In this document: in pieces, positions 44,521-59,500 of the stretch
Layout of the letters: every line of letters begins with the position of its first letter
Numbering within the stretch: position 1 is the first letter of the stretch
Program-made: the position numbers and the translations under genes
The notes under the pieces: model-generated
Seen by the model: only the letters and a program-made list of their open reading frames with translations
What the model was told of the DNA's origin: nothing
Databases searched by the model: none
Origin: Nematostella vectensis
Lineage: Eukaryota > Cnidaria > Anthozoa > Actiniaria > Edwardsiidae
Direction: 5' to 3'
DNA length: 64,000 bases
Assembly (NCBI RefSeq): GCF_932526225.1
Contig: NC_064039.1
Span: 16,174,639-16,238,638 of the forward strand

Positions 44521-47500
44521 GTATGTTGATTACCCATTAACTTTTTAAAAGAATCTTAGTTATTGTCTACATTTTAAATTGATTAAAACAAATTATGTGA
44601 AGAAATATCGAAATATCCATTCAAAAACAAAGTTTTATACTCTTTCTACTATATTCAATTTAAGATATTACAAATCTTTCTCACAAATATTTCTAAGAAA
44701 AATTAAAAGACTCTATAAGATTTGTTTAGTATAGTAGACAGACAATGTTGTCATTCATCCAGTGAAATAGCAAAATGATTTCAATCTGTTTACTGAATAA
44801 AACTGAATAAAAGAAATGAAGAGAACAGTTGTTGTAAGAAGTTCAGTTAGTGATTTGATTTGTTTTCCACCAATATAATTTACAACAACAATTAGAAACT
44901 AATATGTGTTACTCTTTTTTTTCAGATCGCTATAGTAACCATTATGTATCTGACAATAGAAGAGAAGTGAAGTTAGGCTACAATGCTTTATCTCAGATGC
45001 TTTCTGTTGAGCCGGACAATATCGTCATTGACTTGACTTCAGAGCGAGTGACTTCAGCCACAGAAGAGCTCCTTGAGGCAAAAGAAATGCGTGATGACTT
45101 GTTCTTGCTGGTGTTGAAGGTTTTGTCTCGGGCTTGCAAGAGCGCAGCAAGGTCAAGTCTTCTGAGACTTTTAAATCTTGTCCAGGCTTCGAGATTTTTA
45201 ACTGTTCACTTGTCAGCATACCTCAACAGCCACTGGGGTAAAAGCCACATGGAATGGGAAGGTGTTTTGGAAGCTCTTCAAAACACTGTTGTTTTGTTCT
45301 CAGAGATGCTTATTCGCCTTCCAAGTTGCTATGTTTACCTTCCAATTCCATCGCTTCAAAAATGTACTTCCATCCTTGTGGCTAGTGGTAAAATACAGAA
45401 TAATGGGATCGAAGCTGCCGTGGAAGAGCTTGTAATGTTGATGAGGGAGAAAAGCGAAGAGCTGAGGAGAAATGCTGATCTTCATCGAGGAAATAGGCGA
45501 GGGTACAACAGTGATGGTAAGAAATATATAAGATTATATATAATATATATGAGATTATAATTACAATCACCATTATTGTCATCATTATCATCATGAAAGT
45601 GAATCACAATAATCATCATTATAATCACCCGGCCTTAGCATCGGTATATATCAGAAAGAACTTATTATCATCATTATCATCTCATATTTCACAGTATCAC
45701 CCAGACATTGTTGCAATATAGATCACTTATCGCACAACTAAACGGACATATGTTTTCTCTTAAGGTGCTAGCGATGATAGCGCCCCCCCAGAGGACTTCC
45801 GTCAGATAAGTGTCATACCCACCCAGGATGACATTTGTAGGACGGATACTCCATTCCTGAGGAAAAACAAGGCGACAGGAGGCTTCAGTAACCCTGAACA
45901 CTACTTGGATGTGCAGTTCCGTCTGATGCGAGAGGATTTTATCAGACCACTTCGACAAGGCATACAAGACTTACTACTGCAATGGGACGCAAAGAAAAAA
46001 AAAATGCAGGTGTGATATCAGATTTCCATTCATAGTGCGACCTGAAACGCGTTATCGATCTTTAGATTTAGACCAATTTCAAATCTTTTTTTTTCGAAAT
46101 CCGAAAGAAATGGGGGTTCCGGGTCGGGTGAATCAGTGTGGATTGCAGATCCGCCATGGAGGTGAATTTATCGCAATTTAAGGTATCATCATTGGAAACA
46201 AAAGATTTGTCTAGGCTTGCTTAAGCTGAAAGTGACCGGCACAAATGTTTTTTTTAGAAGCGTTCTATCCCCCTTCTGTATGTGACGCTCTCAGGGATAT
46301 GTTTTTTGATAGGCTCTGCTATGGGCATAGTACTACAAAGCGAGTAGACCATTTAAAGAATACCCGTAAGGTATAGGCTACTTACATATACTTTAAAGTT
46401 ACTAAAACCGCGAATACATTAATGCTGTTGGCTGTGACAAAGTTAGTATACTTGTTGAGAATAGATTTCCGTCATATTGATGTGATTTTGATTGACAGTT
46501 AGTAATTAGCATTTTAGACACGTGCAACGATATCATATACTCTTGTAAACGCTTTCGATCGGAGCACGAACGAAACGATGTGATTAAAGTGATTTATATT
46601 AGGAAGCGTCTGTTCTATCGTCTTACGTTTTCGACACAGTGGTGACCACGCCAGGACAGACATGGAGGAGCAAATCGCGGAGTTAAACGGGAAACTCCAA
46701 ACCTTGAAGTTCCGAATCGAGAAAACAACCAAAGTCATCGAGAAACGTGAGCGTAACGCGGCGGAACGATGCCACGAGTCTCTTGTCAGAATCATAAAGG
46801 CTGTGAGTGACCAGAGAGAAACGATCGAAGAGAAGAAGTACGGGAAAGGTGAGACGGCCGAGGAGGTTGAGAGTTGGGCCCTGAACTTGGATATAGATGC
46901 GATACTAAGCCGCGCAGATCAATGCTCAAAAAGGCTGAAAATTGTGATCGCTGAGATAGATCATGAAGAGAAACAAGAGGAGCAATTGCGCGATAACCAT
47001 CAGGTTCTCAAACTCGAGGAGAAGCTACAAATGCAGCACGAGACAACGTCCAAGGCACGCTGAACAACTCGAGTTTGAGCGGAAGAGCTTGGAAATCCAA
47101 CAACAACACGGGGAGCTAGCATCGCCCCAAGTTGGAGTCGCGTGCGGCACTACTGGTGTAAAAATGCCGTAACTTCGCAGTTCGATGGTACGCATAGGGA
47201 TTGGCTGCGCTTCTGGAGTCAGTTCTAGTCACAAATCGACAAATCTAGTGTTGCAGGAGTCAAATTCTCATATCTAAAGGAGCTAGTGAACCCGAAGGTA
47301 AGAAATTTGATCGGAGGACTTCCGTTACTTACGGATGAAGACTGTCAAAAGGCTACCGAACTATTACAGCGTAAGTTTGTCAACATAAGCGAAGTCGTGG
47401 GTTCCTATGTTAGGAACATGTTGGAGCTTCCAAACATCAAGGAGAGGGATGTGAGCAGCATCCACGAGTTTTACGAAACATTATTGTTTAATGTTGAGTC

Positions 47501-50500
47501 GCTGCGAACAATGGGGAAACTCAAGAAAATCGATGCCGCGGTGCGCTTCACCTTTGATAAGCTCGAGGTGATACTGACAACTGACAATCATGGATGACAA
47601 CTGAGCAGAGTGGAATTTTTATCCGTTTTTGAAGGCTCTGGAGAGATGGTCGATCAACAACCCCGTGTTGGAATTGCCGAAGAACCAGCGAAGAAAGGAA
47701 AGGGCTTTCTTGTGGAATGAGGAAGAAGGAAAAAACAAAGTGGAAATCGCAATCGGAGCTCAGGCTGCCTCTATTGTGACAGCGAAAACCACAAAGCAGT
47801 CAACTGTGACAACGTCAAGTCTTGCCAAGAGCGGAAGAAAATTCTGTCAGTGAAGCGCTTGTGTTTTACTTGTACCGGTGAGAAGCACAGAGCAGAAAAT
47901 TGTAAAAGTAAAACGCTATGCAAAACGTGCAACGGAAGACACCACACTTCGATCTGTCATTATGATCAGCAGCCTCGCCGGGAGTCCGGTCATGCAAGGG
48001 AACTGTGGCTCTGTAGTCCACCCTGTTGTAGTCGTGTGCATAAATGGAATTAAGTTTAGGGCATTGTTGGACAGTGGCGCAAGCCATTCCTACATTTTAT
48101 CGACTGGAGTTAACCTGATTATAGCGAAACCGCATTCTGTTGACCTGAGACAGATAGCAATGCTCACTGGGACGACCACGCGAACAATGCAAACATACGA
48201 AGTGCTAATTGAATCGGTGATTTTCAGTTAAGCGTAAACGTGACCAAGGTCGACAAGCGCGAATTGTTGATTTTGGATAATCCAAATTACCCCAAGCTAC
48301 TGTAAGAACATGCCTATTTACGGGGAGTACGTATGGATGACGTGGACAAGAAAGATAAACTACCGGTCCATATAATCCTTGGCGCAAACGATTTTGCAAA
48401 AATACGCACAAGTGAGAAGTTGCGAGTCGGCAGGCGAAACGATCCGGTCGCGGAGTACACGCGCTTTGGCTGGTCCATCATGTCCCCTGGAGCTCCAACA
48501 GAGTCGACAAACGCCTTCGTAACAGTAGATTCTACCGTGTCTAACTACGAGCAGCTTTGCGCCTTAGATATTTTAGGGCTGGCAGACAACATCGGAAGTC
48601 AAGCGAATGTGTACAGCGACTTTAAAGAGACACTAAAACGCTCCCCTGAGGGTTGATATGAATTCACGTTACCATGGAAAGAAAACCACCCGGAACTCCC
48701 TGATAACTATAGCGGAAGTATGCAAAGGCTGAACTCCTTACTCCGTAAGTTAAGGGAAACAGACAAACATGTTAGCTGATTACGACGCTGTTATTTGCGA
48801 GCAACTGGATAATGGTATTGTCGAGAGGATTCCCGTGGGAGAGGAGGACGGTTGTTTATATTTGCCACATAGGGCTGTGTTGCGTGACAGTTCTAGCACA
48901 CGTTTACGGGTTGTGTATGATGCCAGTGCGCGTGCGCACGACCAAGCCATCTGTAAATGAGGCTTACACACGGGACCTCCTCTCAACAATGAACTATGGA
49001 ACGTTATTAATCGCCAACGGTTTCATCCTGTAGCAGTGGCGGGAGATCTGCGCAAGGCGTTTCTAGAGATTAGAGTGCGAAAAGCTGACAGGAATATACT
49101 GCGATTCCACTGGATCAAGGATAAGAACTCTAGGGACATAGAGACACTGAGATTTACCAGGGTGCTTTTCGGTCTCGGACCTTCACCCTTCTTGCTTAAC
49201 GGAGTGCTACAGCAACACTTAGAGAGTCTCTCGGATACTTATCCCGACACCGTGCGAGAGAAACGCAACAGTCTGTACGTTGATTATCTGATCATCGGTG
49301 CACCGACAGTCAACAAGCTAAACAACTGAAGCGTGATGCCGTCGAAATCTTTGAAGATGGGCAGTTAACACTACATAAATGAAACTCAAATGTAAGGAGC
49401 TCGAGACAGATGAGGTCAGCGGAAGCGAGCAGTCGTATGCTAAGGAACAGCTAAATGCAGTGCAGGGGGAGTGTAATATACTCGGAGTTGGCTGGGACAA
49501 AGCGGAGGACAAGCTGTCTGATTCTCGCTAACTTAGCAAAGGTGTATGACCCCCTGGGACTTGTTTCGCCTGTTATCTTAGAGGCAAAGCAAATGTATCG
49601 TGATGTGTGCGTTAAGATGCTAGCGTGGGATGCGCCGCTACCACAAGAGATCCGAGAGAGATGGGAAAGATGGGAGCGCGGATTACTGGACGTTGTTACT
49701 ACATTACGCAGCATTCCAGCTTACCAGGAACCAATCGACGAGATTCAGCTACACGCGTTTGGAGACGCCAGGGGTCATGGAGTGTGCGCCGCAGTCTACG
49801 CTGTTGTGGCGCAAGCCTCGGGTGTTAGCCGAGGTCTAGTGTCAGCAAAGTCACGGCTCGCCAAAGAAGGACTGACGATTCCTCGTCTGGAACTAGTGGC
49901 AGGTCACATGGCTATCAACCTAGCGTCTAACGTATGAGTGCCTCAAGAAGGCTTTCCTGTTGCACCATATACTTACTGTTGGCTGGACAGTACAGTAGCG
50001 TTACACTGGATTCACGACAACAGAGAGTATCGACAGTTTGTAGCCAATCGCGTGCGCAAAATCCAAAGTCACAACGAAGCGAAGTGGAACCACGTTTCGA
50101 CTAACGACAACCCTGCCGACCTCGGGAGTCGGGGAGGAAGTGTGAGTGGACACATGAACTCTGGTGAAAGGGTCCCGACTGGCTACCAGACCCGCAGCAG
50201 TGGCCACCGCAGATTGTCACCATAGCCAGTCCACAGAGTACAGCAGAAAAGAAGGTTCAACGGGAGCTTTTCGCGGCTGCGGAAGTAAACAATGACTTTC
50301 AACAAATGCTCGATAAGTTCAGCGGAAGCGGCAAAGCCACGAGGATTGGTGCGTGGATCTCACGATTCACTCACAATTCTCGAAACCCTTCGAACAAGAT
50401 CCGGGGAGCAATCACAACTAGCGAGCTAAAGAAGCAAGAGCTGGTTTGGATTAAGAGATCGCAACGCCAAGGGATGAGTGAGAGTAAGTTTACCGCCGAC

Positions 50501-53500
50501 AAGGAGCAGCTGAACTTACAACTGAACAGCAAAGGCATCTGGGTATGCCACGAAAGACTCCAGGGGAGTTACCAATCTACCGGATTCATGTGCCTTCACA
50601 GCCGCAGTTGTGAAACGCGCACATGAGACCACTTTCCATGGGGGTGTAAGTCTTGAAAGGGCCAAAGTGAGAGAAAGGTTCTGGGTACCACGCATGCGCC
50701 GGCTAGCCAAGAGAATTGTGAAGCATTGCTGCCTCCCCCCCCCCCCCCCCCCCCCCCCTCCTCCAGGATATCTACCGAAAGAGCGGATTGAGGGGACCGG
50801 GCCCTTTGGAGTAGATTTCGCTGGCCCAATCAAGTATCGCGAGCAGAAAAAGGAGAAGAAGGCCTACATAGTCCTATATTCGTGCTGTCAGACGCGTGCA
50901 GTATTCTTAGAGGTCCTACTCAGTCTACAGACTGACAATTTCTTAGCGAGCTTGAAGCGCTTAATTGCACGGAGAGGGCGACCTTCACTGATCTATTCCG
51001 AAGATAGGTCTATTCAAGGCAGCTGCTAACTGGCTACGAAAGGTCAAAGATGATGAGAAGTTTTATGAGTTCTTGAGCAACTATTCAATCAAGTGGAACT
51101 TTAACGTGAGTCTCGCACCGTGGTAGGGCGGTCATTTTGAGCGTTTGAATGGCGTGATGAAATCGGCGTTCTACAAGTCCGTCGGGCAGGGGTTTCTAAC
51201 CTTGTCAAAGTTTTGTGAGCTAATCCTGGATATTGAGGTAACGATGAACACACGCCCATTGTGATACCAAGAGGAAGACGCACAACTGCCGACGTTAAGA
51301 CCGAATTCGTTCCTGTTTCTTAACACCAACTACCTTCCAGAGCTGGAGCCACACCATATCGATAATCGGGATCTGAGAAAACAAGCCAAGTTTCTAAAGG
51401 CCGCTAAGGAGGCCAGGTGGCGCCGCTGGACAGGCGAGTACATGCGAGCATTAAGATAGCGCCGCCAGCTGAAGCATCAAGGGAAACGGAACCAGCTCGC
51501 CGGAGACGTGGTGATAATAAAGTCAGAGGACCGTAACCGTAACAAGTGGCCAGTAGGCGTAGTGGAGGAACTCTATGTTGGGCAAGATGACGTAGTGCGT
51601 GCAGTGAAATTGCGAGCAGGTAGAGGCAACATGGAGCGCGCCATCAAGCATGTTTACCCGCTGGAACTTTCCTGTGACCTCCCTCGTGATCAACCGCCAG
51701 CGACGCCAGTGCTTAACCCTAGAGCAGTGGAATTCAGGCCCAGAAGAGACGCTGCAGTAGCAGCTGGTCTACGTGTCCAGGACAGTCTAGATGACAATGA
51801 TCTTTAGAACTATGTACATTAGTACACGCTTACAATCACCCTTGTAAACGCATTTAGCTTTAGAATTTATTAGTTTCGTTTAAATTCGAAATAATCATAA
51901 TCGCATATGTCTCGAGAACGAGTCATATGGGGGAGTGTGTTGAGAATAGATTTCCGTCATATTGTTGTGATTTTGATTGACAGTTAGTAATTAGCATTTC
52001 AGACACGTGCAACGATATAATATACTCTTGTGAACGCTTTCGATCGGAGCATGAACAAAACGATGTGATTTAAATGATTTATATTAGGAAGCGTGTGTTC
52101 TATCGTCTCACGTTTTCGACATACTTCCCTAAAAGAGAGAGAGCCCAGAGACACCTGGGAACGAGACTATCTAGAAAAGTGCATTGGTCGCTTGTCTCAT
52201 GCTTATGAAGAAAAAGGGGTCTAGGCGAAAGCGCAAGTGCATACTTTTATCGAGCAAAAGATAAAAAAACTTTTATCGAGCATAAAATGAAACCAGTAAT
52301 ACGATGTTTGGATTATTTGTTATAGTTTAAAAGTTTATTAAGGAATACCTATTGCTCTATGTTCTGTACAACAACGAATTAATTGATAGAGCAAGTAGTA
52401 ATAAATAATGTTTACTTCTTGTTGGATTCCCCTCGACGCACTCTGCCTCGCTTTCATGTATTAAGGGAAATAAAGTGATTGATGCCTTAAAATAGCGATG
52501 ACGTCACCTCCATGGGGAATCCACAATTCCACCCTGATCTGTACCAGAATCCCCATGTCCTATAATACTATTTTTTTCAGTTTGGATGCTCTGTAATCAA
52601 ATTTTCTATTTTTCTATCTTTCTATCTATCCAGGACATTCGTGTCTACCATAATGCCCGCCTCCTCTTCCCTGTGTTTAGCGAAAAAGGGATATCCTACA
52701 AAGTGAGCTTTGATGTGTCGAGTCTGAAGAGAGTTAACTGGAAGAACAGTAAAAGGCTCATCTACGGGTCTCTTCTCTGTCTCTCCAAGGACAACTTTGA
52801 GTCGTTTATTTTGGCCACAGTGGAAAACAGGGATGACATCGAGCTGGAAGAGGTAGAGCTTTTATTTACTTCATACTTTACAGTTTTATTGCAAGCAATA
52901 TTATGCGGAAAAAGCAATAAGAGAATAAAAGAGAGGGCCATGGTAATCAAGTGGTCGCGAACGGAGGAATGATATTTAATTTTTTTTTAAAAAAGGAGGG
53001 CAAAACGCCCCCCCCCCCCCTCACCCTCACTTTTTAACCTTTGCAGCCTTGAGGGTTACAAAATCATTTGATCCAGCTGATAAGAAACTTGAGAATTCAT
53101 CATTTATGCATGAGGGTGCAAACCAATCCCAGCACAGTATTCAGGTCACATGTACACAGCTGTAAATCCCAACACAACTCTACTGTGCTCAAGCACGGGG
53201 TGGGTTTGAATAGATTGCCGGGAAAGACTGGGGTTGATGAACTATTAAACAGTACCATTAACTTTTAACAGATCCGTGCTCAGCTAATTATTAACAGGGC
53301 TTCTGGAATTACGTCTTTGTGCGGGAGCGCGTATATTGGCTTTCTCCGCGTAATCCACAAATTTCCGCGTAATTTGGCTAAATTTTGAAAGACAAAACAT
53401 ATTCTATTCATTCTATTTCTCGTAAAAGTTTGTAAGAGTGCGATATTTTGAACTGAATTTCGAAAAGAAATAAAATGACTAGGCGTTCTTTGCTAAACCG

Positions 53501-56500
53501 CGAAGGCCTAGGACTAATAATGTAATACCTTTTTTAATTGGCTGGTGGCTAGGAGCCAATGAAAACTCGCCTAAGATATTTTCGTTCTAGTGTTATTTCG
53601 TGCTTTTCTTCGGTACAAAATGTTTGGGCGTAACAGTTGATATTCCGTGTAATTTAGCGCGTAATACAGTAAAGAATCCCGCAAAATTTTGATTTTTAAA
53701 GAAAAATGTATTGCAAAATCCCGCGTAACGCGTAATTATTGATTTTCCACGTAATTTACCAAAGAATCCCGCGTAATTTTGAGTTTTTTCCGCGTAATTC
53801 CAGAAGGCCTGTATTAAGTATGCATTAACTTTTGATACAGATATATACTGATTAGCATAGAAAACACAACGACATATTCCCGGCAAAGCATTTACTTTCA
53901 TCATTTAACAACAGATTTGCAGCAATATGCTTTTGTTAATTTCAACGCTCTGCAAGCGAACTACTAACCACTTTGCTTCGCAACTTCGCAAATGAATTTA
54001 CTATGCCAGAAGATTAACGTCCTTGCGGACATGTGGTGTAGTACTTCTCGTTGTTTCCTAACTCCAACTTCGCGTTTTTCCTTTCCCTTTGCCCATGCCT
54101 CAAAAACAGTGACCTAGTACGGTCTAAGGTAGCATGAACTCTCTTCCTTGAACACACCGAAACGAGATGTTGCCATTTCGACAGTATGGCAATGACTAAA
54201 AATAATTTGCATTTTGGCTTGATGTTTTCCGCTCATGCCCTTTCTACTCTCTAGGGACGCACCGCATTACGGAATGCGACCCAATTACCGATTGCACAAC
54301 AATAAGAAGCATACAATCTATTGTATTCATTTCACAAGTAGAATAAAATATTCGCGTTTGATATGTATGGGCAATAACAATAGCTCGCCTGGGGCTCGCA
54401 GGCCCATACAGATCAGCTGCTCATATTTTATCTACTACTAAGAATCCTTGTTTTATCTTGCATTACAATAGGCGGATGAAAATATTATCTGATGCAAGGC
54501 AACAAATTTTTGATAAGACAAGGGGAATTTTGCCAGACTTCTACGCAGCACCTCCCCACACGACGTATAAACATCCTGTTTGAACAAGACTGACACGGAT
54601 CTATTTCCCCACGTTCAAAGGCGTAAATACGAAGGCGAAGTGGATAGTGGTTAATAGTCTACAACCACCCACTAAGCCCAGACGCGAAATTGCAGATGGG
54701 GGGGGGACATTCATAGGATAAGGAAAAGGATAATTTTTGATCTAACAATGTTTCGCGATTGGATACTGTTCATTATCAGACCTTCTGTGTTTATGAACTT
54801 CCCTTTAAGTATTTGCTGATACATCAAAGCTTGAAGTCTCTTTGGAGTCCCTTTTTCTAAGGATTTAAATATTAAATTCATATTCAATTTAAAGGGTTTA
54901 ATCGACATTTCGTTTCACAACCATGCTGCACACGGGATCAACCTTACTGACGACTTGTACGAGATGGTGGAGACTACTGCGTACTTCGAGTCTTATCGCC
55001 ACGTGCTCGAAGGACTGAAGGAGATCGATCCGCAGTCCATGCCATTCCAGGTACCACATTTACCTAAAATTCGGGCATGGGTTTGGATACTGTATAGGGG
55101 TATAACTTCCTTCAAGCCAGTTAAGCAGGGCTTCTTCACTAGTAATAACCTGCTTTTTGTGTACTTAGAGCATGCATAGGAGTAGCCTGTCACAGCTATT
55201 TTGTACTTTTTGGTAGAGATATATAGTTCGCTGTGAGAGTGAAGTCGATGCTCCCGCGTATCTGCGAAACAGAATGATGGAAAAGATCACGTATGACTTC
55301 GCGCCCATCTTAGACAAAAGGTAAATGAAACACCACGCAGCTTTACAAACCTGTTTTTTTTCACCAGAATTACATGATCTGGTTTTATGGGCGGTGTTCA
55401 AGTATATATTTTTCAGGAGCTTAGTACCTGTTATCCAGCTATTAAGTATTTCGCTCGTCCTTTTTATTTTGTTATTTACATCAGTTCGACCGACATACAC
55501 TTGGAGCCAGAAAAAAGGACCAAAGATGCTCATCTTGCCTTCAAATTTTATCTTCATCTAGAAACACAAGCCAAACGCATTCAGCATTATTCACATGATG
55601 CGGCATGACCATTGCTTGTGATTCTACTCCCGTACGATGGTGCGATTTAACAATGAGAGTACCGCACTGTTCAGCTTGCAGTCCCGCAAACGCGCTCTTA
55701 ACCCAAATCACAAATAAGTGAATAAGTGCCTCGCCTAAAAGTGGATTGATACTCTTTCTCGTAGTTATCGGGCAGTTTTTTAACTAGAGATAAACAGGCA
55801 TTGAAATAAGCGCCTCCTACAAATACGCGCCTCGGCTGGTTCATGACGCTTATCACAATGCGTTTGATCTTGTCGAAATGTGGATTTATGTTTTAAGTTT
55901 GTTATCTTTCTAAAAATAAAAATCAAAGGGCTCTGTGAGCCAACTCGGGAATGTTGGTGTACACCTATACTAGAAGCTAAAAAAAGATTTCGCTTCAAAT
56001 ACAAGAACTGTATAAGAAATTCTCGATAATTTTTCCAGGGAGAGTTTGGCTAATATATTGTATCCTCTTTAGAGGAAGGAAGCTTTCAAATTGATAAATG
56101 TATTTATTACAAATTTACTTAGAGCTTACAAAAGTGGCAACAAGAACCACTATCGAGTAACTATTAACTGCCTTTTAAGAATAAGTGCACAATGTGCAAT
56201 GCATTTTGTGAAATGTCTGTCCTCTGCTAGTTTGCTGAACAACTATAGTACTGTAGGTAGTCATAGCATACAACTTTTTACTCAGTATTTGGTCCGTTTA
56301 ACGAATTTCTTACTTTTTATGGGAATATAAATCATTTTAAAATAAATAAGAAAAAGACAAATCGTATGGTGTATACTCTGATCAAACAAAGGTAACACAA
56401 AAAGCAAGATAATGGGCAATTGTTGTAAGACCTTGGGCTACCTAGGAATAAATCTTGGATATGAAAGTTTTCAAGTGTTCTTTAGAAAATCCTTATAGCA

Positions 56501-59500
56501 TACAGTAGCTACCCTTGTTGCAAATTAATTTCACATAATTGTTGTGTTTTGTACTTCATATGGTCAGGTTCTTCCATTATTTTTGTAGAGTTTTCCTTTT
56601 CCTTTTTCCTTTGACTACCTCTTTGCTGGAACTCAACTCTATAAAAGAAATCTTTTATTTCTAATTGGAGCTGTATCACTTTTTAGTACATCACGGAGGA
56701 AAAGTTGAACCATATGGGCAAAATTCCTAGCACATGTTACAGGATCCTTTTGAATTAGATTGTTCCTGCCAAGTCATTTGTTTGATTTCATCATCAGTAT
56801 AATTCTTATTCTCAACTATTATTCCAAGCATTCTAAGGAGATGATTCCATCTTGTCTCTGCAGCTTAGAAAGAACAAAACCAGTAGGATTTCCTAATTGA
56901 CGTATCATAGCAAAAAGATATTTCTTGCATCTTTCAAAATAAGGTGGAGAGCCTCTTAGATTTCCGAAAACTCTAAATCATTCATCTAGGTGAACAAGCT
57001 TATTCAGGTAGTCATCTGATTTTAATTGCCCTGCTGTAAATGTTTTACCTTTTGTTTTACACTTCCTCAAAGAGATCCCTGCACTATCCTGTATTTGTTT
57101 GATTTGCAGCTTTTTCAGTTTGTAAAATATATTTGGAACAGACCTTGCAGCCCTTCTATCACGACACACCAATTCCCATTAAGCAGCAGTACTGTATGAA
57201 ACATGTATTTGCCTCTTACTGTTATCTGGCCTTCTTTGCTCACAAAATATGGTTGGGAATGATAGATACTCAGAGTCTTTGTCCATAAACATCCATAAGG
57301 TCTATTTCCCTCTCCTGGTGCAAAATACATGATTCTATCTGCATTTTCTGTCTCATCTGGTTGTTGTAAAAAAGTATCAGTGACTCCAGAGGGACGCTCT
57401 TCTACCTCACACCAACCATCATTATCATTTTGTTCTTCACTGTTCTTTTTATCTGAAATTATGTTAGCAGAAGACTTACCCAAATTGTCAATTTTATCAC
57501 TCTCAAGGTTCTGTTTATCTGAGCCAGTCACTGTTGACTGGTCAACATCAATAGTATTTTCAAAAGGTGTTATGTGTCTATGCCTTGTTCATAACATAGC
57601 ATTTTATTAGAGTTGTTTGTACTATCTCTAAAAACATCACTCCACTCTTCGAGTCGAGAGTGGCTCCATTCGGTCTTAATCGCTCGAATGTGATAAAAGG
57701 TAGGATTCACCTTTGGAATGAACCATGATGTAAACCTCAGAAGTTTCGAATAAAACAGCGGAGAATACTCGTGCAGTCTCTCACGTCAAGGAAAATGGGG
57801 TCTCTGAAATTGCACGTGAGCGAGTTGACCAAGTGACTCGCGACAGGAAAACGACGGTAAATCGACCGCTTATTGTATTTGTGAAGTAAAGAAAAGATTG
57901 ACAACAACAGCCTAAAAGCCTAAACAAATCTGTCTTGACTACAAAATCCATCTTATAAACTTTAAAGATACATCATTATCCATCATGTCTTACCTTGTCT
58001 TTGTTCGTCGAAAGTACACCATCTTCGTACGGGTTCGTCTGATTGTTCGGCTGTATACAAATCACGAAGAATATTTCGACGTATCTCTATATCGCTTTGC
58101 TCTCCATACAGGTTATTAGAATAGCCTAGTGATTTAAGAGTCTGCTTGGAGACGCTTACATTTGTCTTGGAATGTTTTTAACAATCTTCAAACCAAGTTA
58201 TTTTGAAAATCGTCGTTGAGATGACTCTGAGCGACCTTGCCTCCAAATTCCGGCCGTAATCCATAGCAACCCACATCGCAGAGATTCTGGAGATTGTCAG
58301 GCTATAAATACGCTAGCGTCACCCCCCTAGCAGCGAAGGCGTGTTACGAAAGCGCCACGCTGGCAAATATACGAATTTTGTTTATTTGTGGGATTACTGT
58401 GTTGTGAAACCACAGAAAGACCATAAAAAGTTTACGGATTAGTGATCCAATGATCCAATGATGGATTGACATCGGAGTCCCCACAATAACTCGTACATGC
58501 TTCGCATTCCTGAGTTAAAAACGCAATTGTATGCGGAATTTAAATTTTTTCGCGTTTTTTGCCGATTATTAAAAAATGGCGGTGCTGAATGAGACACTAA
58601 CTCAAATTCGGCGCACTGAACCTTATCACGTTGAAATGTTGCTCTATTCTGCAGATACCAGAAGATGAGACAGCTAAGAACATTCAAGGAAGGTGAGTTG
58701 ATATTTATCTCTAGCCAACTCATATACATTTCAACATGTCGTGCAATTTTTTCGGGAAAATAGAATCCTTTTAAACCTTCTTGATTCCTTTTAGTGAGCA
58801 TTCTGGATACTAATTCTTGGCCAAACGCCCATGTTCTAAACCTGGACGAGTCCCAGCTCCGTGCTGTCCAGACAGCTTTGACAAAAGAGTTTGCAGTGAT
58901 TCAGGGACCCCCCGGAACTGGCAAGACTTACATTGGTCTCAAGGTTAGGGCATTGTTTCATCACATTCGTTGCACCACCAACAGCAGCAATATTTACACT
59001 ACCAGCATATTAATTTATCATCACCATCATTTTCTATCATTACTACATTACTAACATCAATTAACTCACTACTTTACATTACATCAACACTATCATGCTC
59101 AATCATTAGTAAGACACTACACTACCTACTCACATGATCACCATCACCGTCATGGTCAAGCAGCAGTAACTGCACGACATACATCATATCACCAGCGTTA
59201 TCGCCGTTGTTGTCAAAATTACTTTTGTTTTATTTCTCCTTTTCCTACTCTTATTCGTTATTAACACCATTAAATTTTTCTTTCACCATCACTTACCATC
59301 AACTTTCTTTGTACACAAGGTCGCCAAGGTTCTTCTTCACAACAAGGAAAAGTGGGATAGCGGTACAGAACAGCACGATGACGAAGGTGTGGAAGGCGAG
59401 CAGCTGCAGATGATCAGAGAAAACCACCAGGCGGAAGTACGACACAGACCAATCCTTGTGGTGTGCTTTACTAACCACGCGTTGGACCAGTTCCTGGAAG

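Larger units (their letters stand above)
46453..52121 (+). mobile_element. BEL/Pao LTR retrotransposon in a ZNFX1-like intron
   Basis: LTRs of 184 bp at 46453-46636 and 51938-52121 (tgttgagaat...ttttcgaca), about ten differences, target duplication tact at 46449-46452 and 52122-52125. A primer-site-like ggtgaccacg follows the 5' LTR; gggggagtg precedes the 3' LTR. Internal order: gag, two zinc knuckles, aspartic protease, RT, RNase H and A17-type region, integrase, DUF5641-type end. Several stops, frameshifts and a mutated RT active site show that it is inactive. Same orientation as the host gene. Confidence 0.92.
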
